Assembly (NCBI GenBank): GCA_003170995.1
Contig: PMXT01000173.1
Location: 868-7,145 of the forward strand
Length of the DNA stretch: 6,278 nucleotides
Origin: Actinomycetota bacterium
GTDB lineage: Bacteria; Actinomycetota; Thermoleophilia; Gaiellales; Gaiellaceae
Direction of reading: 5' to 3'
How positions within the stretch are numbered: position 1 is the first letter of the stretch; each line of letters starts with the position of its first letter. The notes under the pieces are model-generated. The model was not told where the DNA came from and searched no databases. It worked only from the letters and a program-made list of their open reading frames with translations. Positions 5,382 through 6,278 of this stretch are shown in pieces. Position numbers and translations under genes: made by a program.

Positions 5382-5593
5382 ACAACTAAGGTTCCACATC
5401 GAAACCCTGACCTCTGAATCACCGCACCGGCACCTGCGCTGACCTCGACCGCGTTGCTGAGCGACTCGACCACTCAGCCGCCGAAGCCGCATAGCTCGAA
5501 TACGTCGGAGAACTTCCGAGCCAGAGCACTAGGCGTGAGATTGCGACGCTCGCATGCATGCCTGCGGCGCACGGCGGCTCCCTCGTAATATGG
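5382..5593. other. Intergenic region without a convincing gene
   Basis: Between the divergent winged-helix and transporter genes I find no coding region I can support on either strand. Visible details are a TCGGA-GAACT-TCCGA inverted repeat near 5502-5516, a self-complementary GCATGCATGC at 5552-5561, and a -10-like TAATAT at 5586-5591 with no good -35. The stretch probably holds the promoters of both divergent genes. Confidence 0.5.
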
Positions 5594-5610
5594 TTGTTGT
5601 GCTACAACAA
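5594..5610 (+). promoter_or_regulatory. 17-bp palindromic operator at the transporter start
   Basis: TTGTTGT-GCT-ACAACAA has perfect 7-bp arms around a 3-base spacer. It follows a -10-like TAATAT (5586-5591) and touches the possible first ATG (5610), so a bound protein would block transcription start. Size and symmetry are typical of operators for TetR- or MarR-family dimers, which often control drug-efflux genes. No such regulator is encoded in the window; it may lie past the right edge. Confidence 0.6.
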
Positions 5611-5615
5611 TGTTT

Positions 5616-6278
5616 ATGACAACGGCGAGCTCACCGTCTCGTGCTGATCGCGACGCACGGCGCCGTTCGGTGGTGCTGGCGACGTGTTGTCTGAGCGTGT
5701 TCATCGCGGGCCTCGACGTGACGATCGTCAATGTCGCCTTGCCGTCGATCCAGGGCGCATTGCACGCGTCGGTGAGCGGTCTGCAGTGGACGATCGATGC
5801 TTATACCCTCGTTATTGCGTGCCTGCTCATGTTGTCGGGCTCGCTCGCGGACCGCTTCGGCCGCCGCCGGGTCTTTCAGATCGGGCTGGGGGCGTTCTCG
5901 CTGGGGTCGTTGCTGTGCAGCCTGGCTCCGTCGCTCGGGTGGCTGATCGCTTTTCGCGGGCTGCAGGCCGTCGGCGGGTCGATGCTCAACCCGGTGGCGA
6001 TGTCGATCATCCGCAGCACGTTCACCGACCCCGCCGGGCGCGCGAAGGCGATCGGCATGTGGGGATCGGTGGCCGGGCTCAGCCTCGCCAGCGGCCCGGT
6101 GCTCGGGGGTCTGCTGGTCAGCGGGCTCGGGTGGCGTTCGATCTTCTGGATCAACGTTCCCGTCGGCCTGATCGCGATCGCGCTCACCCAACGATTCGTG
6201 CCCGAGTCGCGGGCCGAGCGGCCCCGGCGGCTCGACCCTCCGGGTCAGCTGCTGGTGATTGCGCTGCTGGGCTGCCTG
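5616..6278 (+). CDS. DHA2-family MFS drug transporter (EmrB/QacA-like), N-terminal part
   Basis: Open from ATG 5616 to the last base (221 codons); the rest of the gene is beyond the window. An in-frame ATG at 5610 (adding Met-Phe) is equally possible; neither has a ribosome site, and a TAA at 5586 closes the frame upstream. After a basic tail comes TM1 (~19-40) with motif D1 LDVTIVNVALPSIQ, then TM2, motif A GSLADRFGRRRVF (~75-87), TM3-4 with the motif B region FRGLQAVGGSMLNP (~113-126), motif C GLSLASGPVLGGLL (~154-167) that marks drug/proton antiporters, and WRSIFWINVP (~173-182). These are diagnostic of 14-helix DHA2 exporters that use the proton gradient to expel drugs or lipophilic compounds. 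Six helices plus the start of a seventh are visible. It diverges from the other genes and is probably controlled through the palindrome at its start. Substrate unknown. Confidence 0.92.
   Translation, partial: MTTASSPSRADRDARRRSVVLATCCLSVFIAGLDVTIVNVALPSIQGALHASVSGLQWTIDAYTLVIACLLMLSGSLADRFGRRRVFQIGLGAFSLGSLLCSLAPSLGWLIAFRGLQAVGGSMLNPVAMSIIRSTFTDPAGRAKAIGMWGSVAGLSLASGPVLGGLLVSGLGWRSIFWINVPVGLIAIALTQRFVPESRAERPRRLDPPGQLLVIALLGCL

Noticed and set aside
5382..5593. CRISPR array, tRNA, or attachment site in the intergenic region
   Set aside because: No regularly spaced repeats, no cloverleaf and no duplicated tRNA end could be found by reading; only short inverted repeats are present.
5474..5731. 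Minus-strand 85-codon frame whose end reads ERRNLTPSALARKFSDVFE
   Set aside because: The C-terminal part looks mildly protein-like and could be a gene relic, but the frame begins inside the transporter, has no ribosome site and matches nothing I recognise.
5631..6191. Minus-strand frames of 186 and 103 codons at the right end
   Set aside because: They are antisense to the transporter frame, which shows ordered MFS motifs; the antisense products are Arg/Gln/Pro-rich and featureless.

Overview
The window is GC-rich bacterial DNA with dense gene packing, many GTG starts and coupled ATGA/TGATG junctions. It carries actinobacterial-style lipoproteins with Gly/Ser/Thr-rich linkers and an OmpR-type two-component pair. 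This suggests a high-GC actinobacterium. The CMRxHGVPxFPDP lipoproteins and the small winged-helix gene remind me of Thermoleophilia/Solirubrobacterales, but that placement is from memory of such families, not from a search.

From about 4928 down to 1, the minus strand reads as one probable operon: response regulator (4928-4260), sensor histidine kinase (4263-2908), two tandem related lipoproteins (2863-2315 and 2315-1695), a membrane-fusion/adaptor protein with a peptidoglycan-binding-like domain (1681-125), and the first 42 codons of an ABC ATPase (128-1, cut by the window edge). Four of the five junctions overlap or lie within 13 bases. The largest gap, 44 bases between kinase and first lipoprotein, holds three TTARRG hexamers spaced exactly 11 bp apart, a good candidate binding site for the operon's own response regulator. 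The likely logic is an envelope-sensing kinase driving a MacB-like ABC export or envelope-remodelling machine, with two cysteine-paired lipoproteins as accessory or substrate-handling parts.

Upstream of the regulator, the minus strand has a small winged-helix-like gene of unknown role (5355-5008), opening with TTG inside a perfect 12-bp palindrome. The next ~250 bases (5356-5609) hold no convincing gene but end in a 17-bp palindrome (TTGTTGT-GCT-ACAACAA) directly abutting the start of a divergent plus-strand gene. That gene, 5616 to the window end, is the N-terminal half of a DHA2-type (14-helix) major facilitator drug transporter, open to the last base.

No rRNA, tRNA, CRISPR array, insertion sequence or origin was seen. 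The most unusual content is the tandem lipoprotein pair carrying four copies of a paired-cysteine module, embedded in a two-component/ABC operon where nearly every extracytoplasmic part has an even number of cysteines.
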